Origin: Nocardioides sp. PD653-B2
GTDB lineage: Bacteria; Actinomycetota; Actinomycetes; Propionibacteriales; Nocardioidaceae
NCBI RefSeq assembly: GCF_002117935.1
Contig: NZ_BDJE01000071.1
Span: 1 to 53,497, forward strand
DNA length: 53,497 nt
Direction: 5' to 3'
The notes under the pieces are model-generated. The model was not told the origin of the DNA, ran no database searches, and saw nothing but the letters and a program-made list of their open reading frames with translations. Below are positions 7,994 to 17,392 of the stretch, one piece after another. Position 1 is the stretch's first letter; every line of letters begins with the position of its first letter. Position numbers and translations under genes: made by a program.

Positions 7994-8434
7994 CTAGGCG
8001 AGCGACTCGACGCGCTTCTTGAGACCCTTGAGCGCGGTGTCGATGAGGATCTTCTCGCCCTTGCGCTTCAGCATCCCGATCAGCGGGATCGAGACGTCGA
8101 GCGCCAGCCGGTAGGTCACCTCGGTGGAGCCGTCGCCGAGCTCGCGCAGCAGGTAGGCGCCGTCCAGGGCGCGCAGCATCTTGCCCTCGACGAGAGACCA
8201 GGTGACGGCGTCGTACCCGTCCCAGTCGTAGGAGAGGGTGTACTCGTCCTTGATCGGTGGGACGTCGAGCGCGAAGAACACCTGCTCGGCCCAGCCGTCG
8301 GGCTCGCCCTTCACGACCTCGGCGCGGATGACGCCCTTCGCCCACTCCGGGTACGCGGGGAAGTCACCGATGACACCCATGATGTCGGCCGGGGCCGCGT
8401 CGATGACGATCGAGGACGTGGTCTGCTCGGCCAT
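7994..8434 (-). CDS. SRPBCC (START/Bet v1-like) lipid- or ligand-binding protein
   Basis: 146 residues. N-terminus SSIVIDAAPADIMGVIGDFP, then YPEWAKGV and a C-terminal long helix ending LKGLKKRVESLA are typical of the SRPBCC / polyketide-cyclase-like family of helix-grip proteins. Ligand unknown. ATG with AGGGGG 5 nt upstream. First gene of an apparent five-gene minus-strand unit (SRPBCC, ArsA-like ATPase, CxxC protein, two ROK kinases), divergent from the acyl-CoA ligase; the pairing with the ligase suggests a hydrophobic ligand (inference). Confidence 0.82.
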   Translation of the reverse strand: MAEQTTSSIVIDAAPADIMGVIGDFPAYPEWAKGVIRAEVVKGEPDGWAEQVFFALDVPPIKDEYTLSYDWDGYDAVTWSLVEGKMLRALDGAYLLRELGDGSTEVTYRLALDVSIPLIGMLKRKGEKILIDTALKGLKKRVESLA

Positions 8435-8572
8435 GCGGGCCCCCTGGATCGCGTGCGGATCTAGTTCGAGTCGAGGTCGGCTCGGTGAGCGAGCGTACCG
8501 GATGCCTCGGAGGGTGGGAGCAGCGGTAACCTCGCTCGGTGACGACCCAGTGCCGCAGCCCGAGGAGACGCC

Positions 8573-10372
8573 GTGCGTGAGTTCTCCACGCCCCTGACCA
8601 CCGACGTCCCCGCGACCGGCAACCTGACCGACGACGTCGTCGCCAACGCCCGCGTGGCCGGCAGCAGCGTCGCCTTCAGCCGCCCGTCGACGACCGAGAA
8701 GGACGTCTGGCACGACGTCACCGCCGCGCAGTTCCTCGCCGAGGTCAGCGGGGTGGCGAAGGGGCTGATCGCGGCCGGGGTCGAGACCGGGGACCGGGTC
8801 GCGCTGATCTCCAAGACCCGCTACGAGTGGACGCTGCTCGACTACGCGATCTGGTTCGCGGGTGCCGTCACCGTCCCGATCTACGAGACGTCGTCGTCGG
8901 AGCAGATCGAGTGGATCCTCAGCGACTCCGGCGCGCGCGCGATCGTCGCCGAGGGCCCCGAGCACCTGGCCCGCATCACCGAGGTCCGCGCGGGCCTCGA
9001 CCAGCTCAACCACGTCTGGTCGATCGCCGACAACGCCGTCGACAACCTGACCCGGCTCGGCGAGGACATCTCCGACGAGGAGCTCGAGAAGCGACGCACG
9101 GCCGCGACCCCGCTCGACCTGGCGACCCTCATCTACACGTCGGGCACGACCGGGCGCCCCAAGGGCTGCATGCTCACCCACGGCAACTTCATGTTCGAGC
9201 TGACCGTGGCCGTCGACGAGCTCGAGCACCTCTTCGACAGCGAGGGCAGGTCCACCCTGCTCTTCCTGCCCCTGGCCCACGTCTTCGCGCGGATCATCCA
9301 GGTCGGCTGCATCAAGTCGCGCACCCGCCTGGGCCACAGCGCCGACATCAAGAACCTGCTCTCCGACCTCCAGGCGTTCAAGCCGACGTTCATCCTCGCC
9401 GTGCCGCGGGTCTTCGAGAAGGTCTTCAACACCGCGTCGCAGAAGGCCACCGCCGACGGCAAGGGCGCCATCTTCGACAAGGCCGCCGAGACCGCGATCG
9501 CCTACTCCCGGGGCCTCGACAAGGGCCGACCGCCGATCTCCGTGCGCGCCAAGCACGCGGTGTTCAAGCGGCTCGTCTACGGCAAGCTGCTCGATGCCCT
9601 GGGCGGCAGCTGCGAGTACGCCGTCTCCGGCGGCGCCCCGCTCGGCGACCGGCTCGGACACTTCTACCGCGGCATCGGGCTGACCGTTCTCGAGGGCTAC
9701 GGCCTCACCGAGACGACCGCGGCGCTGACCGCGAACCTCCCCGACGCGATCAAGGTCGGCACCGTCGGGCGTCCGCTGCCCGGCACCGCCGTGCGCGTGG
9801 CCGACGACGGCGAGCTGCTGTTCCGCGGCGGCCAGGTCTTCGCCGGCTACTGGCACAACGAGGAGGCCACCACCGAGGCGCTCGAGCGCGACGGGTGGTT
9901 CCACACCGGCGACGTCGGCGAGGTCGACGACGAGGGCTTCGTCCGGATCACCGGGCGCAAGAAGGAGATCATCGTGACCGCCGGGGGCAAGAACGTCGCC
10001 CCCGCCGTGCTCGAGGACCGGCTCCGCGCCCACCTGCTGATCGACCAGTGCATCGTGGTCGGCGACGGGCAGCCGTTCATCGCCGCGCTGATCACCCTCG
10101 ACCGCGACTCGTTCCCCACCTGGGCCCAGGCCCACGGCAAGACCGGCTCGATCGCCGACCTGGTCGACGACCCCGACCTGCGCGCCGAGGTCGAGGCCGC
10201 GGTCGACGACGCCAACAAGGCCGTGTCGAAGGCCGAGTCGATCCGGAAGTTCACGATCCTCCCCGACGAGTGGACCGAGGAGGGCGGCCAGCTCACGCCC
10301 AGCCTCAAGCTCAAGAGGAACGTCGTGATGCGCGAGCTCAAGGACGACGTGGCGGCGCTCTACGTCTCCTGA
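8573..10372 (+). CDS. Long-chain fatty acid-CoA ligase (AMP-dependent synthetase, FadD15-like)
   Basis: 599 residues, the usual length for FadD15-type ligases. It activates fatty acids with ATP and CoA via an acyl-adenylate. Motifs: adenylation P-loop YTSGTTGRPKG at residues 188-198, LFLPLAHVFARI, GYGLTETTAAL, and the C-terminal hinge GWFHTGDVGEVDDEGFVRITGRKKEIIVT (split here in two stretches in the protein, TGDVGE and GRKKEIIV). GTG start with GGAG 5 nt upstream; TAACCT at 8527-8532 is a plausible -10. Monocistronic by spacing. Confidence 0.93.
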   Translation: MREFSTPLTTDVPATGNLTDDVVANARVAGSSVAFSRPSTTEKDVWHDVTAAQFLAEVSGVAKGLIAAGVETGDRVALISKTRYEWTLLDYAIWFAGAVTVPIYETSSSEQIEWILSDSGARAIVAEGPEHLARITEVRAGLDQLNHVWSIADNAVDNLTRLGEDISDEELEKRRTAATPLDLATLIYTSGTTGRPKGCMLTHGNFMFELTVAVDELEHLFDSEGRSTLLFLPLAHVFARIIQVGCIKSRTRLGHSADIKNLLSDLQAFKPTFILAVPRVFEKVFNTASQKATADGKGAIFDKAAETAIAYSRGLDKGRPPISVRAKHAVFKRLVYGKLLDALGGSCEYAVSGGAPLGDRLGHFYRGIGLTVLEGYGLTETTAALTANLPDAIKVGTVGRPLPGTAVRVADDGELLFRGGQVFAGYWHNEEATTEALERDGWFHTGDVGEVDDEGFVRITGRKKEIIVTAGGKNVAPAVLEDRLRAHLLIDQCIVVGDGQPFIAALITLDRDSFPTWAQAHGKTGSIADLVDDPDLRAEVEAAVDDANKAVSKAESIRKFTILPDEWTEEGGQLTPSLKLKRNVVMRELKDDVAALYVS

Positions 10373-10606
10373 CGCTCGCCCGGGGGCTGTCGATCCCGCC
10401 CCTTACCCACCGGTAACGGGTTTCACACCCGCGCGATCAACCGGTCCGGTCCGGTCAGCACACCCCTTTCCGGAGTGCCGGTCGCCTCTTCTAGAGTGCC
10501 GTCGGCGCCGGATTGTGAGGGGACTGTCCGACGCCCACGGGGATGACGGCGTCGGCCGTGCGGGTGCGGTGCGCCCGGACGGCCCTGGCAGGGAGGGGCA
10601 TCCGCG
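10373..10606 (+). other. Intergenic region before the Tad operon
   Basis: 234 nt without a gene. It contains TTACC-CACC-GGTAA (a short inverted repeat near 10402-10415), a triple CCGGT direct repeat around 10440-10455, and a candidate -10 box TAGAGT at 10492-10497, implying a leader of about 100 nt to cpaB. No terminator hairpin with a T tract was seen after the acyl-CoA ligase. Confidence 0.4.
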
Positions 10607-11350
10607 ATGGAACGACGCAGGATCCTGCTCGTCGCGGCCGTGCTCGTGGCCGCCCTCGGGACGGCCCTGGTGCTCGTCTACGCGCGCGGCGCCGACGCGC
10701 GGGCCGCCCACCGGTTCGACACCGTCGACGTCCTCGTCGCGGTCGCGCCGATCGGCGCGGGCGAGACGGTCGGTGACGCCGACGCGGCCGGCAAGCTCGC
10801 CGTACGACCGGTCTCGCGGGACGCGCTGCTCGACGGCCACGAGACCGACGCGGCGGCGCTGGCCGACCAGGTGGCGCTGGTGCCGATCTACCCGGGCGAG
10901 CAGGTCATCGCCGCCAAGCTGGGCTCCGCGTCGGAGGCCGCCGCGCCGCTGCCCATCCCCGCCGGCCAGATGGCGGTCTCGGTCAACCTGACCGACGCGG
11001 CCCGGGTCTCCGGCTTCCTCGCCCCCGGCGCCCAGGTGGCGGTCTTCCTCAACGGCACCGACGAGGCGAGCGGCCAGCCGTTCACCCGGCTGCTGCTCCC
11101 CCGGGTCACCGTGCTCGGCGTCGGATCGGCGGCGCCGCAGTCGGCCGCGGCCGGCGATGACCAGGACCCCCAGGCGCCCGACCGGCTCCCGCCCACCCTG
11201 CTGACCGTGGCCGTCGACCAGCGCGACGCCCAGAAGATGCTCTTCGCGTCGGCCAACGGCGAGCTGGCGTTCGCCCTGCTCGACGGGGACAGCACCATCG
11301 AGCCCGGTCGCGCGGTCACCGCGCAGAACCTCTTCCGGCGGAAGGGGTGA
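10607..11350 (+). CDS. cpaB: Flp pilus assembly protein CpaB/RcpC
   Basis: 247 residues. N-terminal membrane anchor RRILLVAAVLVAALGTALVL, then an SAF/AFP-like domain (FDTVDVLVAVAPIGAGETVG, LVPIYPGEQVIAAKL) and a beta-rich RcpC domain (PAGQMAVSVNLTDAARVSGF, PGAQVAVFLNG). CpaB helps assemble the Tad pilus in the envelope. GGGAGGGG lies 8 nt before the ATG. First gene of the tad operon; cpaE follows after 6 nt. Confidence 0.9.
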   Translation: MERRRILLVAAVLVAALGTALVLVYARGADARAAHRFDTVDVLVAVAPIGAGETVGDADAAGKLAVRPVSRDALLDGHETDAAALADQVALVPIYPGEQVIAAKLGSASEAAAPLPIPAGQMAVSVNLTDAARVSGFLAPGAQVAVFLNGTDEASGQPFTRLLLPRVTVLGVGSAAPQSAAAGDDQDPQAPDRLPPTLLTVAVDQRDAQKMLFASANGELAFALLDGDSTIEPGRAVTAQNLFRRKG

Positions 11351-11356
11351 CCACGG

Positions 11357-12547
11357 ATGCCCGTCCTCGTCGAACCTGACCCGACCTCGCTGTCCTCGCT
11401 GCTCACCGCGCTGCCGGAGGGCAGCCACGGCGTCGACTCGATCGACCGGCTGCACGCCTGGCTGGGCGAGCACACCGAGGAGTACGTCGTCGTCCTCGGT
11501 CCGCACCTCGACCTCGACCACGCCCTCGCCACCTGCGAGTCGCTGCGGGTCGGCCGGCCGACCATCAGCGTGCTCCTGGTGCGCGACCCGGCCGACGCTC
11601 CGATCGACGCCCCGCTGCTGACGCGGGCGATCAAGGCGGGCGCCCGCGACGTCGTACCGGACGACGACCTCGACGCCGTCGCCGGCGCCGTCGGCCGCGC
11701 CCACCAGCTGTACGTCGCGCTGCGCGGCCCGGCGGGGGCCTCCCGGCGCGGCAAGGTGATCACCGTCTTCTCGCCCAAGGGCGGGGTCGGCAAGACCACG
11801 ATGGCGGTCAACCTCGCCCTCGCGCTGGCCGACCGCGGCGCGCGCCAGGTGTGCCTGGTCGACCTCGACCTGGCCTTCGGCGACGTCGCCATCACCCTCC
11901 AGCTCTTCCCGACCCACACGATCGAGCACGCGATCGGCTCGGAGGAGTCCCTGGACGCCTCGCTGGTCACGTCGCTGCTGACCCGGCACCAGGACTCGCT
12001 GATGGTGCTGCCCGCGCCGAGCCGCCCCGACGTGCGCGAGCGGGTCACCCCGGCACTGGTGACCCGGCTGCTCGCCACGCTGCGCGAGAGCTTCGACGTC
12101 GTCGTCGTCGACACCGCACCCGCCTTCGACGAGCCGACCCTGGCAGCCCTCGACGAGACCGACGAGTGCGTGGTGGTCGCGACGCTCGACGTCCCCACCC
12201 TCAAGAACGTGCGGGTCGCGGTCGAGACGCTGGAGATGCTCGGCATCGCGCGCGGGCACCGGCACCTGCTGCTCAACCGGGCCGACGACGCGGTCGGCAT
12301 CGGGCCCGAGAAGGTCGAGTCGATCCTCGGTCTGGCCGTCGCCGCCCGGGTCGCCACGTCCATCGACATCGCCGCGGCGACCAACGCCGGCACCCCGATC
12401 GTCAGCGGCAAGCCCGACCACCCGTCGAGCACGGCCATCCGCGCCCTGGCCGTGCGGCTCTGCGGCGAGCCCGCCGCGCCGGTGACGGCGCCCGACACCG
12501 AGACCGTCACGGAACGGTCCGCCCGCCGCTTCTGGGTCCGACGATGA
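11357..12547 (+). CDS. cpaE: Tad pilus localisation ATPase CpaE/TadZ (ParA/MinD-like)
   Basis: 396 residues. Residues 1-125 form an atypical receiver-like domain (VVVLGPHLDLDHALATCESL, AIKAGARDVVPDD). The rest is a MinD/ParA ATPase with deviant Walker A SPKGGVGKT at residues 139-147, VCLVDLDLAFGDVA and VVVDTAPAFDEPTLAAL. CpaE/TadZ proteins position the pilus machine at the cell pole. The TGA stop overlaps the cpaF ATG (ATGA), so the two are coupled. Confidence 0.9.
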   Translation: MPVLVEPDPTSLSSLLTALPEGSHGVDSIDRLHAWLGEHTEEYVVVLGPHLDLDHALATCESLRVGRPTISVLLVRDPADAPIDAPLLTRAIKAGARDVVPDDDLDAVAGAVGRAHQLYVALRGPAGASRRGKVITVFSPKGGVGKTTMAVNLALALADRGARQVCLVDLDLAFGDVAITLQLFPTHTIEHAIGSEESLDASLVTSLLTRHQDSLMVLPAPSRPDVRERVTPALVTRLLATLRESFDVVVVDTAPAFDEPTLAALDETDECVVVATLDVPTLKNVRVAVETLEMLGIARGHRHLLLNRADDAVGIGPEKVESILGLAVAARVATSIDIAAATNAGTPIVSGKPDHPSSTAIRALAVRLCGEPAAPVTAPDTETVTERSARRFWVRR

Positions 12548-13929
12548 GCCTCGCCGACCGGCTGGCCGCCGCCCGCGCCGAGGCTCCGGACAGCCTGGAG
12601 ACCGCCGCCGTGCCCGACGAGGCGCTCGGCCGCCGGGCCGGGCTGGCCGGCGCCCCGGACCGGATCGAGCAGGTCAAGGAGGCCGTCCACGTCGAGCTGC
12701 TCCAGCAGCTCGGCCCGCAGCTGTACGACGCCGACCTGGACCAGGACCAGCTCGACCAACGGGTGCGCGCCGTGCTCGCCGACGTGCTCGCCGCGCAGGA
12801 ACGGCCGCTGAGCCACAGCGACCGGGCCCGGGTGACGCAGGAGATCAGCGACGACGTGCTGGGCTACGGCCCGATCGAGCCCTTCCTGCGCGACCCGAGC
12901 ATCTCCGAGATCATGGTCAACGGCGCCCACAGCATCTGGCTGGAGCAGGAGGGCCGGCTGGTCCCGACCGCCGCGCACTTCGTCGACGAGGCCCACCTGC
13001 GCCGCACCATCGACAAGATCGTGTCCCGGGTCGGGCGCCGCGTCGACGAGTCGAGCCCGATGGTCGACGCCCGGCTGCCGGACGGCAGCCGCGTCAACGC
13101 GGTGATCCCCCCGCTGGCCATCGACGGGTCGGCGCTCACGATCCGCAAGTTCGCCGCCGACCCGCTCACCGTGGACGACCTGGTCGCGCTGGGCACGCTG
13201 ACCGCGCAGGCGCGTGACTTCCTCGACGCCTGCGTCCGCGGCCGCCTCAACGTGATCGTGTCCGGCAGCACCGGCGCCGGCAAGACGACCACGCTCAACG
13301 TGTTGTCGTCGTTCATCCCCGACGACGAGCGGATCGTGACGATCGAGGACGCCGCCGAGCTGCAGCTGCGCCAGGAGCACGTCGTGCGCCTGGAGTCGCG
13401 GCCCGCGAACATCGAGGGCAGGGGCGCGGTCGACACCCGCGACCTGGTGCGCAACGCGCTCCGGATGCGCCCCGACCGGATCGTCGTCGGCGAGGTGCGC
13501 GACGCCTCGGCCCTGGACATGCTGCAGGCGATGAACACCGGCCACGACGGGTCGATCTGCACGGTGCACTCCAACGGACCCCGCGACACCCTGGCCCGGA
13601 TCGAGACGATGGTGCTGATGGCGGGCATGGACCTGCCGGTCCGCGCGATCCGCGAGCAGGTGGCCTCGGCGGTCGACCTCATCGTCCACCAGACCCGCTT
13701 CAAGGACGGCAGCCGCCGGATCACCCACCTGACCGAGGTCGAGCGGATGGAGGGCGACGTCGTCACCCTCCAGGACGTCTTCGTCTTCGACCACGCGGCC
13801 GGCTTCGACGGTGAGGGCCGGGCGCGCGGTCGGCTCGAGGCGACCGGGCTGCGGCCGAAGCTGCTCGACAAGCTCGCCCAGGCGAACGTGACCGTCGACC
13901 CGCTCCTCTTCGTCACGGGCCGGCCGTGA
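12544..13929 (+). CDS. tadA: Tad pilus assembly ATPase CpaF/TadA
   Basis: 461 residues. Secretion ATPase of the GspE/VirB11 superfamily that powers Flp pilus assembly at the cytoplasmic face. N-terminal domain with DDVLGYGPIEPFLRDPSISE and IMVNGAHSIWLEQEG, Walker A SGSTGAGKTTT from residue 240, Asp box TIEDAAELQL, His-box NTGHDGSICTVHSNGPRD and EVRDASALDML. Length and motif order are standard for TadA. Coupled to cpaE (ATGA) and to tadB (GTGA). Confidence 0.95.
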   Translation: MSLADRLAAARAEAPDSLETAAVPDEALGRRAGLAGAPDRIEQVKEAVHVELLQQLGPQLYDADLDQDQLDQRVRAVLADVLAAQERPLSHSDRARVTQEISDDVLGYGPIEPFLRDPSISEIMVNGAHSIWLEQEGRLVPTAAHFVDEAHLRRTIDKIVSRVGRRVDESSPMVDARLPDGSRVNAVIPPLAIDGSALTIRKFAADPLTVDDLVALGTLTAQARDFLDACVRGRLNVIVSGSTGAGKTTTLNVLSSFIPDDERIVTIEDAAELQLRQEHVVRLESRPANIEGRGAVDTRDLVRNALRMRPDRIVVGEVRDASALDMLQAMNTGHDGSICTVHSNGPRDTLARIETMVLMAGMDLPVRAIREQVASAVDLIVHQTRFKDGSRRITHLTEVERMEGDVVTLQDVFVFDHAAGFDGEGRARGRLEATGLRPKLLDKLAQANVTVDPLLFVTGRP

Positions 13930-14897
13930 GCTGGCTCCTGGTCGCGGGTGCGGCCGCCGTCGGGGTCGGGCTGCTCGGCCTGATGGTGCTCCTCGTCCCG
14001 CCGTCCCGGGTCCCGGCGCTGGGCGCCGCCGAGGCGGTGTCGGCGTACGTCGGGAGCAGGCCGGAGCCGGTGGCTGCGGACCACCCGCGGCCCGACGCCC
14101 GGGCCCAGGCCACCGGCGCGGCCGCCCAGGTGCTGGGCCGCAACCGCTCCCTCGAGGAGCGGATCCGGCACCGGCTCGAGACGGCAGGGAGCCGCGTGCA
14201 GCCCGCCGAGTGGCTGCTCGTGCACACCGCCGCGTTTGTGGGCGCCGGTCTCGTCGGCCTGCTCGTGGGCGCCGGGAACGTGCCGGTCTTCGCGATCTTC
14301 CTCGTCCTGGGTGTGCTCGGACCGTGGCTCTACCTCGGGCTGCGGGGCTCGCGACGCCGTACGGCCTTCTCCGCCGCGGTGCCCGACACGCTCCAGCTGA
14401 TGTCGGGGTCGCTGGCCGCCGGGCTCTCGCTGGCCCAGTCGGCCGCGACCGTGGCGCGCGAGGGCGTGGAGCCGGTGGCCTCGGAGTTCCGCCGGGCGCT
14501 CGTGGAGACGCGGCTCGGCGTGCCCATCGAGGACGCCCTGGAAGGGATCGCCGAACGTTTCGACAGCGCCGACCTGGCATGGGCGGTGATGGCGATCCGG
14601 ATTCAGCGTCAGGTGGGCGGCAACCTCGCCGAGCTGCTCGACACCGTCGCCGCGACGATGCGCGAGCGCGAGTACATCCGCCGGCAGGTCTCGGCGCTGT
14701 CCGCCGAGGGCCGGATCTCGGCGTGGGTGCTCGGCTGCCTGCCGCCGGCGTTCCTGCTCTACCTGCTGCTCGCCAACCGCGAGTACGTCATGGTGCTCTT
14801 CTCCGACCCTCGCGGCTGGGTGTTCCTGGCCGCGGCCGGCCTGTGTCTCGCCGTGGGTGTCTTCTGGATGAGTCGCCTGGTGAAGGTGGAGGTCTGA
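13926..14897 (+). CDS. tadB: Tad pilus platform protein TadB (type II secretion F family)
   Basis: 323 residues. One N-terminal membrane segment (WLLVAGAAAVGVGLLGLMVL), a central cytoplasmic T2SSF domain (PDTLQLMSGSLAAGLSLAQS, RLGVPIEDALEGIAERF, AIRIQRQVGGNLAELLDTVA) between further helices, and a C-terminal hydrophobic pair. It forms the inner-membrane platform with TadC and contacts the TadA ATPase. GTG start within the tadA stop (GTGA). Confidence 0.92.
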   Translation: MSWLLVAGAAAVGVGLLGLMVLLVPPSRVPALGAAEAVSAYVGSRPEPVAADHPRPDARAQATGAAAQVLGRNRSLEERIRHRLETAGSRVQPAEWLLVHTAAFVGAGLVGLLVGAGNVPVFAIFLVLGVLGPWLYLGLRGSRRRTAFSAAVPDTLQLMSGSLAAGLSLAQSAATVAREGVEPVASEFRRALVETRLGVPIEDALEGIAERFDSADLAWAVMAIRIQRQVGGNLAELLDTVAATMREREYIRRQVSALSAEGRISAWVLGCLPPAFLLYLLLANREYVMVLFSDPRGWVFLAAAGLCLAVGVFWMSRLVKVEV

Positions 14898-14898
14898 C

Positions 14899-15813
14899 AT
14901 GGTGCTCGTCCTCGGCGTGCTGCTCCTGGCGGTCGCGATCGTGCTGCTCTCGGTCGCGGTGGCCGAGGAGCGCGACACCCGTGGCGTGGCCCGCTCTCTC
15001 GCGCTGGTCCGCGCGACGTCCACCGCTCCCGAGCTCCTGACGGACGAGGCGGACTCGCCGTTCGGCGAGCGGGTGCTGAGGCCCCTGCGCGGCCGGGCGC
15101 TGCGCACGGGCCGACGGCTGGCCGGCTCCGACGCGGCGGAGCGGATCCGGCACCGCCTCGACCTGGCCGGCAACCCGGCCGGCTGGACCGTCGACCGGGT
15201 GCTGAGCGGCACCGTACTCGGCGCGACCGCGGGGCTGGTGGTCTCGGGTGCGTGCGCGCTGCTGCTCGACCCGGCGCTTCCGTTCGCCGTCCTGCTCGTC
15301 GTCGCGGGCGCGGTCCTCGGCTTCTTCTCGCCGGGCCTCTACCTCTACCAGCGCACCTACGACCGGTCCGAGCGGATCCGGCGCGACCTGCCCGACGCCA
15401 TCGACCTGCTGACGATCAGCGTCGAGGCCGGGCTCGGCTTCGACGCGGCGGTCCAGCAGGTCGCCCGCAACACCGAAGGTCCGCTGGCCGACGAGCTGGC
15501 CCGGGTCCTGCGCGAGATGCAGCTCGGCCAGGGACGTGCGGCCGCGCTGCGCGCGCTCGCCGAGCGCACCGAGGTCGCCGAGCTGCGCGGCTTCGTCGGC
15601 GCGATGGTGCAGGCCGACAGCCTCGGCATCCCGATCGCCCAGGTGCTGCGCGTCCAGTCGGCCGAGATCCGGGTGAAGCGCCGCCAGCGTGCGGAGGAGA
15701 AGGCCCAGCAAGTGCCGGTGAAGATGACCGTGCCGCTGATCTTCTGCATCCTCCCGTGCCTGTTCGTGGTCGTGCTCGGGCCGGCCGTCCTCAACATCAT
15801 GGACACGTTCTGA
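14899..15813 (+). CDS. tadC: Tad pilus platform protein TadC (type II secretion F family)
   Basis: 304 residues, paralogous to TadB. Membrane helix at the N-terminus (VLVLGVLLLAVAIVLLSVAV), central pair (GTVLGATAGLVVSGACALLL, AVLLVVAGAVLGFFSPGLYL), T2SSF domain (RRDLPDAIDLLTISVEAGLG, ADSLGIPIAQVLRVQSAEIR, KAQQVPVKMTVPLIFCILPC) and a C-terminal helix. Starts one nt after tadB. No TadE/TadF pseudopilins or TadV prepilin peptidase follow, so those must be encoded elsewhere. Confidence 0.92.
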   Translation: MVLVLGVLLLAVAIVLLSVAVAEERDTRGVARSLALVRATSTAPELLTDEADSPFGERVLRPLRGRALRTGRRLAGSDAAERIRHRLDLAGNPAGWTVDRVLSGTVLGATAGLVVSGACALLLDPALPFAVLLVVAGAVLGFFSPGLYLYQRTYDRSERIRRDLPDAIDLLTISVEAGLGFDAAVQQVARNTEGPLADELARVLREMQLGQGRAAALRALAERTEVAELRGFVGAMVQADSLGIPIAQVLRVQSAEIRVKRRQRAEEKAQQVPVKMTVPLIFCILPCLFVVVLGPAVLNIMDTF

Positions 15814-15826
15814 TGGGCACCGTCTG

Positions 15827-17392
15827 ATGGCCCGTCGGAGCTGGCACTCGCTGCGGCTGGGCGCCGCGGTCCGGGTGTGCGCCCTGGTCGCCCTGCTCGC
15901 CCCGGCACTGTGGACCCAGGACGCCGCGGCGCTGCTCGCCCTGCTCGCGATCGGCGTGATGTGGGTGCTGGGCGAGGTTTCCGAGCTGCAGCCGGCGCTG
16001 CCGGTCTGGCTGACCACCGTCCTCGAGCCCCTCTGCGTCGGGCTCATCTGCGGGTTCACCCTGCACACCTCGACCGCCATGCTCGGCGCGCTCGCGGTCG
16101 GCCCGCTCACCGCCGGCCTGCGTCAGGGTGCGGGCGGCGCGCTGTCGGCGTTCACCGCCGAGATGGCCGGCACCATCATTGTCGCCACCGGTCTCTACGG
16201 GCCGCTCGACAGCGCCCAGGGACTCGCGATCGTCACCTGGGGCGTGGTCGCGCTGGGGCTCGGCATGATCGCGACGTTCCTGCACTCCGCGCTGCGCCGC
16301 GAGCCCGACCCGCTCGCGCCGTACCACGACGCGCAGGCGCTGATCCACCAGCTCATCGACCTGTCCGGAGGGTTCAGCTCCGGGCTCGACCCGACCACGC
16401 TCGGCACCTCCATCCTGACCGCCGTGCGCGACGAGCTGCCGACCACCTCGGTGGCGATCTACGTGCCCCGCGACCACGACCTGACGCCGTTGGTGGCCCT
16501 CTCGGGGGGGACCAGGACCGACGCGGCCGCCGAGGAGGCGCTCGCCGTCGAGTCGTGGTCGTCGGCCCGGTCGCTGGTGCGCGGGCGGGCGTTCGCCTTC
16601 CCGCTGTCGTCCGGCGGCAACGCCGTCGGCGTGGTGGCCGGCCGGGTCTCCGACCGGCTCGACGAGGCCCGGGTCGGGCTGGACGGCCGGATCCGCGAGC
16701 TCGCCGTCCGCCTCGGGCCGAGCACCGTGCGCCTCGACACCGCGCTGCTCTTCGAGTCCCTCCGCGACCGGGCGACCGCCGTGGAGCGGCATCGGCTGGC
16801 CCGGGAGATGCACGACGGGCTGGCCCAGGACATCGCGTCGCTCGGCTATCTCACCGACGCGCTCGCCGCTCGACCCGCCTCCCCCGCGCAGGCCGCCCAG
16901 ATCGAGGCCCTGCGGGAGCGGATCTCCGCGGTCGTCTCCGAGGTACGCCGTTCCGTCGTCTCGCTGCGGACCGGGGTCGGCGACAGCGCGAGCCTCGGCA
17001 CCGCCCTCGGCACCGTGGCCCGGCACCTCACCGAGTCATCGGGCATCCCGGTGCACGTGACGCTCGACGAGCGCGAGACCCGGCTGCGGCCCGAGGTCGA
17101 GGCCGAGCTGTTCCGGATCGCCCAGCAGGCGATGACCAACGCCGTACGCCACGCCGATGCCACGACCATCGACGTGCACTGCCGGGTCCGGCCGCCGCGT
17201 GCCGTGATCACCGTGCGCGACGACGGCCAGGGGCTCGGTCCCGCGCGACCCGACTCGCAGGGGCTGGAGATCATGCGCGAGCGCGCGACGCTGATCGGCG
17301 CCCGGCTCGAGGTCGAGCAGCGGCGCCCGCACGGCACGTCGGTCACGGTCCGGGTGCCCGCCGCGGCGCTGGCCGAGAGCGTGTCGGCATGA
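15827..17392 (+). CDS. Membrane histidine kinase, NarL-type (HisKA_3) with GAF-like domain
   Basis: 521 residues. About five N-terminal membrane helices (residues 10-150), then a GAF-like region (ILTAVRDELPTTSVAIYVPR), a HisKA_3 dimerisation box RHRLAREMHDGLAQDIASLG with phospho-acceptor His329, and an HATPase domain (FRIAQQAMTNAVRHADATTI, VRDDGQGLGPARPDSQGLEI). It probably autophosphorylates and passes phosphate to the next gene's regulator, with which it overlaps (ATGA). Starting 13 nt after tadC, it likely belongs to the tad operon and controls pilus or surface-attachment genes (inference). Confidence 0.9.
   Translation: MARRSWHSLRLGAAVRVCALVALLAPALWTQDAAALLALLAIGVMWVLGEVSELQPALPVWLTTVLEPLCVGLICGFTLHTSTAMLGALAVGPLTAGLRQGAGGALSAFTAEMAGTIIVATGLYGPLDSAQGLAIVTWGVVALGLGMIATFLHSALRREPDPLAPYHDAQALIHQLIDLSGGFSSGLDPTTLGTSILTAVRDELPTTSVAIYVPRDHDLTPLVALSGGTRTDAAAEEALAVESWSSARSLVRGRAFAFPLSSGGNAVGVVAGRVSDRLDEARVGLDGRIRELAVRLGPSTVRLDTALLFESLRDRATAVERHRLAREMHDGLAQDIASLGYLTDALAARPASPAQAAQIEALRERISAVVSEVRRSVVSLRTGVGDSASLGTALGTVARHLTESSGIPVHVTLDERETRLRPEVEAELFRIAQQAMTNAVRHADATTIDVHCRVRPPRAVITVRDDGQGLGPARPDSQGLEIMRERATLIGARLEVEQRRPHGTSVTVRVPAAALAESVSA

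Noticed and set aside
10888..14580. 1230-codon minus-strand open frame
   Set aside because: Antisense to cpaB-cpaE-tadA-tadB; composition and lack of any recognisable domain mark it as a shadow.
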